A stretch of 64,000 nt of DNA, taken from positions 1 through 64,000 of the forward strand of contig DASZLX010000006.1 of the NCBI GenBank assembly GCA_035552155.1, written 5' to 3'. Position numbers and translations under genes: made by a program. The notes under the pieces are model-generated. The model was not told the DNA's origin and made no database searches. It was given only the letters and a program-made list of their open reading frames with translations. Of this stretch, positions 17,426-26,638 are shown one piece after another (positions within the stretch are counted from its first letter, which is position 1; each line of letters begins with the position of its first letter). This stretch comes from DASXHY01 sp035552155 (GTDB lineage Bacteria > Verrucomicrobiota > Verrucomicrobiia > Limisphaerales > DASXHY01).

Positions 17426-18633
17426 GCGGAAAGTACGCCGCCCGGCGTTCTCCGCCGAAGCCGGTTTTCCGTTGCGCGGTCGCGCTCCAGTTTTTATCGC
17501 TTCTCGTTTCGGGTTTTAACGCGCGCGCCGCCGGCCCGATCCAATGGCAGCAATCCGTGCTGGTCAACGCGGTTCCCACCTTCGCGGATAACGGGCCAGA
17601 TTCCCGTCATATCCATCCGGGAAGATTCGGTTCCCAATATGGCCGTCTGACGAAATTGGAGAACGGCAATTGGCTGGCGGTTTACACCATCTATGACAAC
17701 GACGGCTACAAATACGCCGACGCGCATCATCTGACCGGGCAGGGAACCGCCCTGCAAATAGCCGGCAGCGGCGACAATTGCCGCACCTGGAAAATCCTCG
17801 CGACGCTCCGCGACAACAACCGTGATCTGGATAATGGCGAAATCATCCAGTTGCCCAACGGCAAGCTTCGGCTGGCCGCCCGCTCGGTGCGCTGGCAGGA
17901 ATCCTACCGCATCCGGGTTTGGTCCGGTGATGAGGCCGGCGTTACCTGGCAATCGCTGAGCACAGTGGATTCCAATGAAGGCCCTCCCGGCAGCCTCGGC
18001 CACCCGGACAAGGGCGTTTACGAGCCGGACTTTTGTTTTTTGAATGACGGCTCGCTCGCCATCTTCTACGCCAACGAAAAACATGTCACCGACCAGCCCT
18101 CTTTCAGCCAGATCGTTTCCGAAAAAATTTCCGCGGATGGCGGCAGCACCTGGGGCGAGGAAATCCGGGTGGCCGAGGATACCGCAAAGCCGTCGGACCG
18201 GCCCGGCATGCCGGTGGTGATCAAAATGGCCAACGGAAAATACCTCGCCGTTTTTGAGGTAGTCGGCTCGCACAATGCCGAAGTTTTCTGCAAGGCTTCG
18301 GCGGATGGCAAAACGTGGACCAACGGCATCGGCTCGCGCATCCCCGGCCAAATCGGCGGTCCTTATGTTGCCGGCCTCAAAGACGGCAGGCTGTTGGTCA
18401 CCTCAAACACCGGCAATGTCTCGTTAAGCGATGACTTTGGCGCCACGTGGTATTTGAACGACCCGCCCGCGTGGGGCGACGGTTCCATTCGTGTCTACTG
18501 GTGGCTGAGCATTTACGAGATTAGCCCCGGCGAGATTGGCGTGGTGGCATCCGTCCCGCGCCCAGCCGGCGGAACCGATGTGCGGTTAAAGTTCGGAAAA
18601 CTGCGGCCGAAAGACTCGCGAGAACAAAATTAG
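17422..18633 (+). CDS. Secreted sialidase-fold (GH93-like) exo-glycosidase
   Basis: 403 residues from ATG 17422, which overlaps the pseudopilin stop. A signal peptide (FRCAVALQFLSLLVSGFNARAAG) precedes a six-bladed propeller with Asp-box turns: SGDNCRTW, SGDEAGVTW, SADGGSTW, SADGKTW and SDDFGATW. The segments KGVYEPDFCFLNDGSLAIFY, SADGGSTWGEE and DRPGMPVVIKMANGKYLAVFEV resemble exo-arabinanases of family GH93 more than true sialidases (no clear Arg triad plus FRIP motif). Exo-alpha-arabinanase activity is the best guess; a general BNR-repeat enzyme is the alternative. Transcription is probably from motif A copy 4. It converges with the PAS kinase gene, leaving 17 bases between stops. Confidence 0.8.
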   Translation: MSGKYAARRSPPKPVFRCAVALQFLSLLVSGFNARAAGPIQWQQSVLVNAVPTFADNGPDSRHIHPGRFGSQYGRLTKLENGNWLAVYTIYDNDGYKYADAHHLTGQGTALQIAGSGDNCRTWKILATLRDNNRDLDNGEIIQLPNGKLRLAARSVRWQESYRIRVWSGDEAGVTWQSLSTVDSNEGPPGSLGHPDKGVYEPDFCFLNDGSLAIFYANEKHVTDQPSFSQIVSEKISADGGSTWGEEIRVAEDTAKPSDRPGMPVVIKMANGKYLAVFEVVGSHNAEVFCKASADGKTWTNGIGSRIPGQIGGPYVAGLKDGRLLVTSNTGNVSLSDDFGATWYLNDPPAWGDGSIRVYWWLSIYEISPGEIGVVASVPRPAGGTDVRLKFGKLRPKDSREQN

Positions 18634-18650
18634 CCGGGCGATTGAAAAGC

Positions 18651-20522
18651 TCACCCGTTCCTGGCTTCAGGCTGGTGGGCGTTTTGCCTTCTTCCGGAGA
18701 TCTGTTTCGCAATCATTCCAGAAGTCACCGCCTGAGAAAACTGGGGAGCGTGAGTTCGCTTGAGTTCGATCCAGAATCGGCTGCCGCAGCCGGGCTCCGA
18801 CTCCAGTCCCACCCGGCCGCCAATGCGCTCAATGCCTTTGTTTACCAGCGCGAGGCCGATGCCGGTGCCAGCATAACATTTGTCCGAATGCAGGCGCTGG
18901 AACACGCCAAAGATTTTTTTGTGATTCTCCGGGGCGATGCCGATGCCGTTGTCCGCCACCCAAATCCGGACCCAATTCCGCCGCTCCTCAGACCAGATGG
19001 TCACTTCGGGACGGACGCCGGGGGCAACGAACTTCAAGGCGTTGGAAATTAAATTAGCCAGGGCGATCTGCAAGGCGAGCGGATGGCCGAAAAGGCGGGG
19101 TAGAGGATGCTTTTTCCGCACTCGCGCCTGACGTTCGGCGATTTCACCGTCGAGCAGTCTTATGACATTTTCGAAAATTTGTTCCGTATTCACTTCGAGG
19201 ACGGGCAGATCGATGGTATTCAACCGGCCGTATTGCAGCAGGCTCTGGATCAAGACGTCCATGTGTTCGGCGCTTCCTTTGATGCGGGTGGCGTAACTGC
19301 GAACGGCGGAAGAAATCTCCGGGCCAAGTTCGTCGAGCAGCAAGTGGCTGAATCCGCTGATGGAGCGCAGGGGCGCCCGCAAATCGTGGGCAATGGAATA
19401 GCAAAACGCCTCCATCTGCTCGTAGCTTTTCTGCAAGGCATCCGTCCGCGCGCTGATGCGCTGCTCGAGTTCCGCGTTTGTTTTCCGCAGTTGCTCGCGC
19501 GTGTCTTCGCGTTCGGAAATGTCTTCGAGCACCACTACGATGCGATCGGCCGCTTCCCGGTCCTGGCGCAAACGCCGGGCATTGAGATGCAGAATCCGGC
19601 GTCCCACTCCCGGCAGCACGACGGCGATAAGGAAACGCTCCATCGGCTGATTTTTGACGAGCACTTTTTCCAGCCGGTCGCGCAATTGATTTCCACTCCA
19701 CCACAGGTGCAGTACCGCATCAAAAACCACGCCGCGGATGTGTTTGGCGGGGCGGTTGAAGAGTTCGGTAAACGCGCGGTTCACGGAAACGATTCTCAGG
19801 TCCGAATCGAGCACGGCCAGCGGGCCCACGGTTTCAATGATGGTTTCCGCAAACTCCTTCGCCTTGATGAGCTCCAACTGGTCGCGATGGCGGCCGGTGA
19901 CATCGACAATCGCGGTGAGAAATAACAGGCGTTGGCCGAAAGTTCCAAAACGGGTCCCGATAAGCTGGGCCGGGAGAATGTTTTGATGGCTGGTTCTGAG
20001 CCGCAATTCCGTGGTCACCGGCGCCGTCGATCCGCCGGCGCAGCGGGCCAGGTGCTCGCCCAGACAGGGCCGGTCTTCGGCGTGAACCAATAACGAGAAG
20101 GGCAGATTTAACAGCCGCGATCGGCCGGATTCAAGCAAAGCGAGAGCGGCCGTATTGGCGTTGTGAATGCGTCCCTTGGAATCCAGGGTGACATAGGCGA
20201 TGGGCGATTGCTCGTAAAGCGTGGCGAAACCGCTTTGCGAAGTTTCCAAGGCCGCGCAGGCTTTTTCCAGATCCCTGATCCGCGCGAGGTGAATGGTTTG
20301 CTGGAGTTCGAGGCGGCAGAGGAGTTGATCTTTTGGGTCGGCCTCCTGGTCCTTCACGTGAGGGTCCGGGCAGGACATCCGTTGGAATTGATCGCGCTGA
20401 ATCGCAGCGGCCACCGCCGACGAACGGCTGGGCCGGCGATTTTTAGGGGAAGGAGAAGCAGCGCCACGCACGGATAAGTCAGCTTGCGACGAGGACCGCC
20501 CCGAAGAAAGCGGGTAATTCAC
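18651..20522 (-). CDS. Cytoplasmic PAS-domain sensor histidine kinase
   Basis: 623 residues, no signal peptide or membrane helix. Two PAS domains (about 95-215, SQSGFATLYEQSPIAYVTLDSKG; and about 222-345, ETVGPLAVLDSDLRIVSVNRAF) are followed by a coiled coil, HisKA with phospho-His379 in YSIAHDLRAPLRSISGF, and HATPase_c (NLISNALKF, ADNGIGIAPENHKKIFGVFQRL, GTGIGLALV). It resembles phytochrome-like or 'cyanobacterial Cph' output kinases. The start at 20522 lies only 6 bases after the CheB-CheR fusion stop, so the two form an operon. No response regulator is adjacent. Confidence 0.88.
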   Translation of the reverse strand: MNYPLSSGRSSSQADLSVRGAASPSPKNRRPSRSSAVAAAIQRDQFQRMSCPDPHVKDQEADPKDQLLCRLELQQTIHLARIRDLEKACAALETSQSGFATLYEQSPIAYVTLDSKGRIHNANTAALALLESGRSRLLNLPFSLLVHAEDRPCLGEHLARCAGGSTAPVTTELRLRTSHQNILPAQLIGTRFGTFGQRLLFLTAIVDVTGRHRDQLELIKAKEFAETIIETVGPLAVLDSDLRIVSVNRAFTELFNRPAKHIRGVVFDAVLHLWWSGNQLRDRLEKVLVKNQPMERFLIAVVLPGVGRRILHLNARRLRQDREAADRIVVVLEDISEREDTREQLRKTNAELEQRISARTDALQKSYEQMEAFCYSIAHDLRAPLRSISGFSHLLLDELGPEISSAVRSYATRIKGSAEHMDVLIQSLLQYGRLNTIDLPVLEVNTEQIFENVIRLLDGEIAERQARVRKKHPLPRLFGHPLALQIALANLISNALKFVAPGVRPEVTIWSEERRNWVRIWVADNGIGIAPENHKKIFGVFQRLHSDKCYAGTGIGLALVNKGIERIGGRVGLESEPGCGSRFWIELKRTHAPQFSQAVTSGMIAKQISGRRQNAHQPEARNG

Positions 20523-20528
20523 CCCATA

Positions 20529-23500
20529 TCACGAACCGGCGGCCGCGGCTTTTTTGTCGCGGAACAGAACCAGGACGTAATGAGTCCCTTTGCTGTGATG
20601 ATATAGCCGGCGCGCATTCACCTCAAAAACGCGGCGATCGCCCTGCGGAAACTCATACTCCACGTCAAAACCTTCCACGTGCTGATTGCTGGGGAGCACG
20701 GATTCGAGCAACGAACGCAGCGCCGGAATGTTCCACTGGCCATCGCCGAGCTTGAAAATGGATTTTTGTTCCGTGGCTTCGGGGTCCGTTTTGAAGACGC
20801 CAAAAAAGGCGGGGTTGGCCTTGCTCACCCGCAAATCCCCGTTCAGCAACAGCATGGGGTCCGGAACCATCTCCAGCACTTCTTCCAGGCCCTGCCGGAC
20901 TTCACCGATGTCCACCAGCACGATCACGGCGCCATCGATTTTGTTTTCCGCGGTCCGATAGGGTCGAACGCGCAGGGAGTACCAATGCCCTTCCTGGTCC
21001 TGCGCCTCGATTTCCTTGATGTTGAGCGTGTCGATGACTTCGGTCACCAGTTCCTTGAGGTCGGGAAGAATGATGTTCGGATTAATGTCACTGATGCGGC
21101 GGCCGATGTCGCTGGGAATGAGGTTGAACAACTTTTGCGCGAGCGGTGTGAACCGCCGGATGGCGAGGTCGTTGCCGAGTATCACAATGGGCATGTTGAA
21201 ACTGCCCAGGAGATTATTGAGGTCATTATTGGCCTGGCCTAATTCGGCGTTCCGATTTTGCAATTCCTCGTTGAGGGTCGTGAGTTCTTCGTTGGTGGAT
21301 TGCAATTCCTCCTTGGCCGTTTCGAGCTCCTCGTTCGTGCTCTGCAATTCCTCGTTGGAGGATTGGATTTCCTCGTTGGCCGACTTCAGTTCCTCGTTGG
21401 TGGCTTCCTGTTCCTCGATGATGGTTTGAAGGGATTTCCTGGTTTGCCCCAGCTCCTGGCGCAACTGCTGCGCTTCCCGCTTCTGGAACGCGGCGGTCGT
21501 TCGCTCGCGTCCACCGTATTTGGGCATTTCGATTAAGCTCTCGGCGGCGCGGAACAGCACGAGGAAAACGCGTTCCGCCGGCGAATTCCGGAACGGCACC
21601 ACTTCGAGCGTCACCTCGCGGAAATGGCCGTTGAACCGCACGCGAATGCCTTCTTTGCGCGCCGGCGCGTTCGTTCTCGTGGCCTGCGCGAAGGCGGTCC
21701 GCAAATCAACGGTGAGTTCTTCGCGAACCATTTTGAGCAGATTCAAACTCGCCGTGCCCGTCGCGGGTTCGAGAAACGGCCCGGTCTTGCCCAGAAAATG
21801 TTGAACGTCCATCCGCGTGTTCACAATCACCGCGGGCGGACAACATTGCGACAGCAATATTTCCTCGGCTTTCCTCTGGAGCTCCGCGCCGCCGGCGTCG
21901 GCGTGGTGGGAAGACGCCCTTTGCTCGCCTCCGGTTTGCTGCTGCGAGGGAGTGAAATCCACTTCCGGGCGGGAATACGTTTCGTTGCGAAGGTAGATCT
22001 TGTTTTTTTTGTCTATGGGCGAGAACAGGCTGGAAAACGGGCCGATGGTTTCCGACGTGCCGAGCATGAGATAGCCGCCGGGCCGCAGTGAATAGTGAAA
22101 TGTGGGCAGCACTTTTTTCTGCAGCGAGAGCCCCAGATAAATCAACAGGTTGCGGCAACTGATCAGGTCCAGTTTCGAAAACGGCGGGTCTTCGGCGACG
22201 TTTTGTTTCGCGAAGACGCACAGGTCGCGAATGAACTTGGAAATCTGATAATGGCCGTTGTCGGTTTTCTGAAAATACCGGCGCAAACGTTCCGGCGACA
22301 CGTCCGCCTCGATGCTTTTCGGGTAAACCCCGGTGCGGGCCCGCGAAATCATCGTTTCATTCACATCCGTTCCAAAAATCTGGAGGGCCTTGTTGTTGTG
22401 GTTCTTTCCCAGGCACTCGTGCAGGCTGATGGCCAGCGAATAGACCTCTTCTCCGGTCGCGCAGCCGGGCACCCAAACCCGAATCGGCGAGCCCGGCGGC
22501 CTTTTCTTCATCAGGCGGGGAAAAATCTTCTTCTTCAACGCGCGGAAGGAATTCGAGTCTCGGAAAAAGTTGGTGACGTTAATGAGGACGTCCTGGAATA
22601 ACAACTCGACTTCGGCCGGGTTTCCATCGAGATAACGCACGTAGCCGTCGAGATCGCGGATCCGCTTCAAGGCCATCCGCCGGGTGATGCGGCGCTTTAA
22701 AGTCGTCAGTTTATAGCATGAGAAGTCCACGCCCGATGACGCCCGCAACAATGAAAATATTTTTTTCAGACCCGGCTCGGCCCCGGACAGGTCGGAGTCG
22801 GGCCCCTGCCGATGCGCGTTTTTCAAAACGCCGTGGTGAGCGATGCGCGCCAATTCCTGCGCGATTCCGGCCGGCGGCAGCACATGATCCACACAACCGG
22901 AAGCCTCGGCGCTTTCCGGCATCCCCGGGTACTTGGCGGAACCGGGCTCTTGCGAAAAGGTAATGCCTCCGGCGGCTTTGATGCGCCTCACACCCTCGGT
23001 ACCGTCGGAGGCGTTGCCGGAAAGAACGATTCCTATCGCCCGATTGCCTTGATCCCGGGCCAGGCTTTCAAAAAAGTGGTCCACGGGCAAATGGGGATCT
23101 CCCTTTTTTTTCCGCGGTGCCAGGTGCAACACACCTTTGACGACGGTCAAGGCGGTGTTCGGCGGAATCACGTAAATCCGGCTGGTTGCAAGGCGGGTGC
23201 GGTCCCGAATCTCGGCCACCGGCATCGAAGTTTTGGAAGAGAGCAGTGTTACGAGGCTGCTTTTGTGCTTGGGGTCAAGATGCTGAATAAAAACGAACGC
23301 CATGCCCAGATCGGGGCGCAGATTTTCCAACAGTTGAACAAACGCCTCGAAACCGCCCGCCGACGCCCCGATGCCAACCACCAGCAACGGCTGCCGGGAT
23401 AGCGGGGCCGGGCGTTCCTTGCGCGCCCCCCGGCGCACTTCCTGATGGGTTTCGTCAACGTTCTCATGCGTCGCCTCGATTTTAAGGTGCACGTTATACG

Positions 23501-23672
23501 CGGATTGCTCCAGGCGCTTTGAGCGACGAGTGATTTGGCTGGATTTCTGGCGCGCCTGCGCAGCCTCGTCGGCAATCTCTTGAATCTGCTTTCGCAGGGA
23601 ATTTGATTTCTGTCGGCGACGAGCTTCGGATGACCGTGACGTTTTCTTTTTATGACGGTTTGGATTTGGCAT
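20529..23672 (-). CDS. CheB-CheR-PAS fusion sensory protein
   Basis: 1047 residues. A basic N-terminal coiled coil (1-80) precedes a CheB methylesterase domain (about 95-285; Ser104 in GIGASAGG, His131 in IQHLDP, Asp223 in GNASDGTEG). A CheR methyltransferase follows (about 300-560; YKLTTLKRRITRRM, VWVPGCATGEEVYSLA, DLISCRNLLIYL). A long coiled coil of NEELQSTNEEL-type heptads lies at about 715-790, and two PAS domains end the protein (to KGTHYVLVLFRDKKA). CheB lacks a receiver domain. Such fusions normally act with sensor kinases in non-chemotactic signalling; no chemoreceptor, CheA or CheW is nearby. Start ATG 23672 has an AAGG just upstream. First gene of an operon with the PAS kinase. Confidence 0.92.
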   Translation of the reverse strand: MPNPNRHKKKTSRSSEARRRQKSNSLRKQIQEIADEAAQARQKSSQITRRSKRLEQSAYNVHLKIEATHENVDETHQEVRRGARKERPAPLSRQPLLVVGIGASAGGFEAFVQLLENLRPDLGMAFVFIQHLDPKHKSSLVTLLSSKTSMPVAEIRDRTRLATSRIYVIPPNTALTVVKGVLHLAPRKKKGDPHLPVDHFFESLARDQGNRAIGIVLSGNASDGTEGVRRIKAAGGITFSQEPGSAKYPGMPESAEASGCVDHVLPPAGIAQELARIAHHGVLKNAHRQGPDSDLSGAEPGLKKIFSLLRASSGVDFSCYKLTTLKRRITRRMALKRIRDLDGYVRYLDGNPAEVELLFQDVLINVTNFFRDSNSFRALKKKIFPRLMKKRPPGSPIRVWVPGCATGEEVYSLAISLHECLGKNHNNKALQIFGTDVNETMISRARTGVYPKSIEADVSPERLRRYFQKTDNGHYQISKFIRDLCVFAKQNVAEDPPFSKLDLISCRNLLIYLGLSLQKKVLPTFHYSLRPGGYLMLGTSETIGPFSSLFSPIDKKNKIYLRNETYSRPEVDFTPSQQQTGGEQRASSHHADAGGAELQRKAEEILLSQCCPPAVIVNTRMDVQHFLGKTGPFLEPATGTASLNLLKMVREELTVDLRTAFAQATRTNAPARKEGIRVRFNGHFREVTLEVVPFRNSPAERVFLVLFRAAESLIEMPKYGGRERTTAAFQKREAQQLRQELGQTRKSLQTIIEEQEATNEELKSANEEIQSSNEELQSTNEELETAKEELQSTNEELTTLNEELQNRNAELGQANNDLNNLLGSFNMPIVILGNDLAIRRFTPLAQKLFNLIPSDIGRRISDINPNIILPDLKELVTEVIDTLNIKEIEAQDQEGHWYSLRVRPYRTAENKIDGAVIVLVDIGEVRQGLEEVLEMVPDPMLLLNGDLRVSKANPAFFGVFKTDPEATEQKSIFKLGDGQWNIPALRSLLESVLPSNQHVEGFDVEYEFPQGDRRVFEVNARRLYHHSKGTHYVLVLFRDKKAAAAGS

Positions 23673-23919
23673 ACGCCTTAAGGAGCTTTAGCAGCGTAGT
23701 TTAACCAATCCAGAAAGCAATCGCACTCTCTTAATCGGATGGCGGCGGGGCGCGAGTTTGACACCGAAATTGCAGAAAGGGGTGCGGCGTGAGGGCGTGA
23801 GAACCGTTTGAAGAAAATTGCGAAGGCCGGGAGGGCGAAAGAAAAACCGTCATCCGATTCTTTCGCCGCTCCGCGGCTCTATTTGATTATTCGCGCAAGT
23901 CCCAAAGACTCGCGGGCGA
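23673..23919. other. Intergenic region
   Basis: 247 bases between the beta-helix gene's stop and the CheB-CheR start. It holds the presumed CheB-CheR promoter on the minus strand. No gene or clear terminator seen. Confidence 0.3.
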
Positions 23920-24825
23920 CTATGGGCTGAAGATCACTACGCCGTTGCCGCCGGGATTGCCCGTGGCGGTGTTGTTGCTGTAGCCGAGATGAGTCACCAG
24001 GTGAGACTTGAATATGCCGACGGCCGCGTTGCCATTGTTGCTGATGTTGGGGTTGTCATGAATGTTGCAGCCGTCGTCCACCTGGTTGAGATTATTCTGA
24101 AAGGTGATGCCGTTGCTTCCATTTAAGTCAATAGTGCAGGCGCTGATGTTGGCCCCGTTGGAGCCGTCAATGCCGATGCCGCCGACACCGTGAGGACCGG
24201 TGTTGTTCTGGTGAACCCAGCAATTGTGAACGGTGCAATTGTGGCTGCCGCTGTCAATGGTCAAACCCTCCGCTCCATTGCCATACATCTGGCCGTCCAA
24301 TATCTGCTGGTCCGTGCAGGCCGATTGCGAGATGCCGCACAGGTAGTTGTTGTAGCATTGACAGCCCTGCACGACGTCCAGGCTGTTGTGATCGAGCAAC
24401 AGGCCCGTGTCATTGCCGCTGTTGTGGAATTTTGAATTGCTTATCGTATTCCCCGTGCTACTGAGGACTGCCATGCAGGGGCCGTGGGTGCCGGAGCCGC
24501 CGCCGTCAATTTCGATCCCATTGATATTGTTGTGGCTGCCATGCACGGTGAGGCCGGAGGTCGATCCGGAAATTTTCCTGACCACAGCGCCACCCGCGCC
24601 ACTGATGAATCCGGAGTTGAACCAGATATCGATGTAAGCGCTGATGTAGTGATTTCCCGGCGCGAGAACCAGCGAGTCGCCGTTGACGAGCGAGTTCACC
24701 TGCGTCTGGAAGTAGGCGGTTTGGTCGGAGCTGGAGGCCACGACAGTGACGGTTTTGGCCGGTGACGGCAGCGCGAACAACAGGGCGCTGGCGAATGATA
24801 CGAATATTGCGGTATTGGTTTTCAT
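23920..24825 (-). CDS. Secreted right-handed parallel beta-helix protein
   Basis: 301 residues with a signal peptide (MKTNTAIFVSFASALLFALPSPAKT) and a repetitive parallel beta-helix: ...GLTVHGSHNNINGIEIDGGGSG, GNTISNSKFHNSGNDTGLLLDHNSLDVVQGCQCYNN, GLTIDSGSHNCTVHNCWVHQN and GIGIDGSNGANISACTIDLNGSNGITFQNN. The first 60 residues (FQTQVNSLVNGDSLVLAPGNHYISAYI) form the usual helix cap of pectate-lyase-like folds. Such folds include polysaccharide lyases and GH28-like hydrolases; no confident catalytic triad can be assigned. Motif A copy 5 lies 58 bases upstream, placing it with the first glycan block. Confidence 0.82.
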   Translation of the reverse strand: MKTNTAIFVSFASALLFALPSPAKTVTVVASSSDQTAYFQTQVNSLVNGDSLVLAPGNHYISAYIDIWFNSGFISGAGGAVVRKISGSTSGLTVHGSHNNINGIEIDGGGSGTHGPCMAVLSSTGNTISNSKFHNSGNDTGLLLDHNSLDVVQGCQCYNNYLCGISQSACTDQQILDGQMYGNGAEGLTIDSGSHNCTVHNCWVHQNNTGPHGVGGIGIDGSNGANISACTIDLNGSNGITFQNNLNQVDDGCNIHDNPNISNNGNAAVGIFKSHLVTHLGYSNNTATGNPGGNGVVIFSP

Positions 24826-24883
24826 ACGGTTGATGTCCCTTTTTCCGAGTGGCGGAGGAACTTATAGCGCAGGCGAGATTATG

Positions 24884-24905
24884 TGTAATGACACATAAAG
24901 TGGTC
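24884..24905 (-). promoter_or_regulatory. Regulatory motif A, copy 5 (beta-helix gene)
   Basis: On the minus strand: (G)GACCACTTTATG, TG, TCATTACA, the most divergent copy. ATTACA is followed after 17 bases by TATAAG, a good -10, and the gene starts at 24825. It supports the reading of motif A as an activator site fused to a -35 box. Confidence 0.6.
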
Positions 24906-24982
24906 CCAGAGCCGAAAAATAAATCTCAATGGCCCTCCGCCGCTTTGCGCGATATGAAAATCCAGGTGGCCGCGAATGTTTT

Positions 24983-26638
24983 TCAAATCGTCGCGCCGCC
25001 CGCCAGAGCGTTGCTCACGATCCGCTGCGCTTCGGCCACGATGGCTTGCAGGTGTTTCTCGTCGCGAAAACTTTCGGCGTAAATCTTGTAAATGTTTTCC
25101 GTGCCGGACGGCCGGGCGGCGAACCAGCCATTGGCGGTGACCACTTTCAATCCGCCGATGGCGGCGTTGTTTCCCGGGGCGCGCGTCAGCTTGGCGGTAA
25201 TCTCGTCGCCGGCGAGTTTCGATTCCTTGACGGCCTCGGGCGAAAGTTTCTGCAGGCTGGCCTTCTGTTCGGGCGTGGCCGCGGCGTCAATGCGCGTGTA
25301 ATACGGCATGCCAAATTCCGACGCGAGTCCGGCAAAATGTTCGCCCGGATCCTTGCCCGTGCGGGCGGTGATCTCGGCCGCCAGGAGGTTCATGATGGGG
25401 CCGTCCTTGTCAGTGGACCAGACTGTGCCATCGAGCCGCAAAAAACTCGCCCCGGCGCTTTCCTCGCCGCCGAAACAAAATGAGCCGTCGAACAATCCGG
25501 GCGCGAACCATTTGAAACCCACCGGCACTTCGCACAGTGTGCGGCCCAGTTTCCGCACCACGCGATCAATCATGCTGCTGCTCACCAGGGTTTTGCCGAC
25601 GGCTGACTTCGCCGGCCATTGCGGACGATGAGCCAGCAGGTAGCCAATGGCGACCGCGAGGTAATGATTGGGATTCATCAATCCGGCCGAGGGCGTCACG
25701 ATGCCGTGACGATCGGAGTCCGGATCGTTGGCAAAGGCGAGGCGATATTTATTTTTGAGACCGACCAGACTGGCCATGGCAAAGGGGCTGGAACAGTCCA
25801 TGCGAATTTTGCCATCGTGATCCACGGTCATGAAAGAGAAGGTGGGATCGAGCTTCGGATTCACGATCTCGATGTCCAGTTTGTAAACGGAATTGATGGG
25901 TTCCCAGTAAGGCAACGCGGCGCCGCCCAGCGGGTCCACGGCGAGATGGAGACGGGCGGCGCGAATGGATTCCATATCGACGACGTTCCGCAAATCCTCA
26001 ACGTAGGGCAGCACATAATCCTGCGCGCGCGTGGTCGCCGCTTTGATGGCCTGGGCGAAGGGCAGGCGCTTCACGCCCGCATTGTTTTCGCGCAACAAAT
26101 CATTGGCCCGATTCTGGATCCAGCGGGTCGCGTCGCTATCGGCCGGGCCGCCGTTGGTCGGGTTGTATTTGAAGCCGCCGTCTTCGGGAGGATTGTGCGA
26201 GGGCGTGATGACGATCCCATCGGCAAGGCGATTTGTGCGCCCGCGATTATGCACCAGGATGGCCCGCGAAATAACCGGCGTCGGCGTCACGCCGTTGTCG
26301 TTTTGAATGACGGTTTCGACGTCGTTGGCCGCGAGAACTTCCAGGGCGGTGCGTTGGGCGGGATCGGAGAGCGCGTGAGTATCCTTGCCCATGAAGAGCG
26401 GGCCATCGGTTCCCTGGCTGCGCCGATAATCACAAATCGCCTGGCTGATGGCCAGAATATGGGCCTCGGTAAACGTGCCGTTCAAGGAAGTGCCGCGATG
26501 GCCGCTTGTGCCGAAGCTGACCATTTGGTTCGCGTCACCGGTATCCGGACGTTTTTCATGGTAATCGCGTTCGAGGCGCGACAAGTCCACCAGCAATTCT
26601 TTGGGGGCCGGTTTGCCGGCCAGCGGTGAGAGGCTCAT
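24983..26638 (-). CDS. pgm: Phosphoglucomutase (alpha-D-glucose phosphate-specific)
   Basis: 551 residues, close in length and sequence pattern to E. coli Pgm (about 546). It interconverts glucose-1-phosphate and glucose-6-phosphate in the cytoplasm. The active-site phosphoserine is Ser147 in GIVITPSHNPPEDGG, the Mg-binding loop is FANDPDSDRHG, the sugar-binding loop is FGGEESAGASF, and the phosphate-binding loop is ARPSGTENIYKIY. The start ATG 26638 (MSLSPLAGKPAP) aligns with the family N-terminus; the frame extends to 26680 without family similarity. It is the one clear housekeeping enzyme of the window. It may feed sugars released by the surrounding hydrolases into metabolism or provide precursors for polysaccharide synthesis. 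Confidence 0.95.
   Translation of the reverse strand: MSLSPLAGKPAPKELLVDLSRLERDYHEKRPDTGDANQMVSFGTSGHRGTSLNGTFTEAHILAISQAICDYRRSQGTDGPLFMGKDTHALSDPAQRTALEVLAANDVETVIQNDNGVTPTPVISRAILVHNRGRTNRLADGIVITPSHNPPEDGGFKYNPTNGGPADSDATRWIQNRANDLLRENNAGVKRLPFAQAIKAATTRAQDYVLPYVEDLRNVVDMESIRAARLHLAVDPLGGAALPYWEPINSVYKLDIEIVNPKLDPTFSFMTVDHDGKIRMDCSSPFAMASLVGLKNKYRLAFANDPDSDRHGIVTPSAGLMNPNHYLAVAIGYLLAHRPQWPAKSAVGKTLVSSSMIDRVVRKLGRTLCEVPVGFKWFAPGLFDGSFCFGGEESAGASFLRLDGTVWSTDKDGPIMNLLAAEITARTGKDPGEHFAGLASEFGMPYYTRIDAAATPEQKASLQKLSPEAVKESKLAGDEITAKLTRAPGNNAAIGGLKVVTANGWFAARPSGTENIYKIYAESFRDEKHLQAIVAEAQRIVSNALAGGATI

Noticed and set aside
17422..18633. True sialidase (GH33) assignment
   Set aside because: Asp-boxes are present, but no FRIP motif or Arg triad could be placed; the YEPDF...RPGM...NGKYL...FEV pattern fits GH93-like enzymes better.
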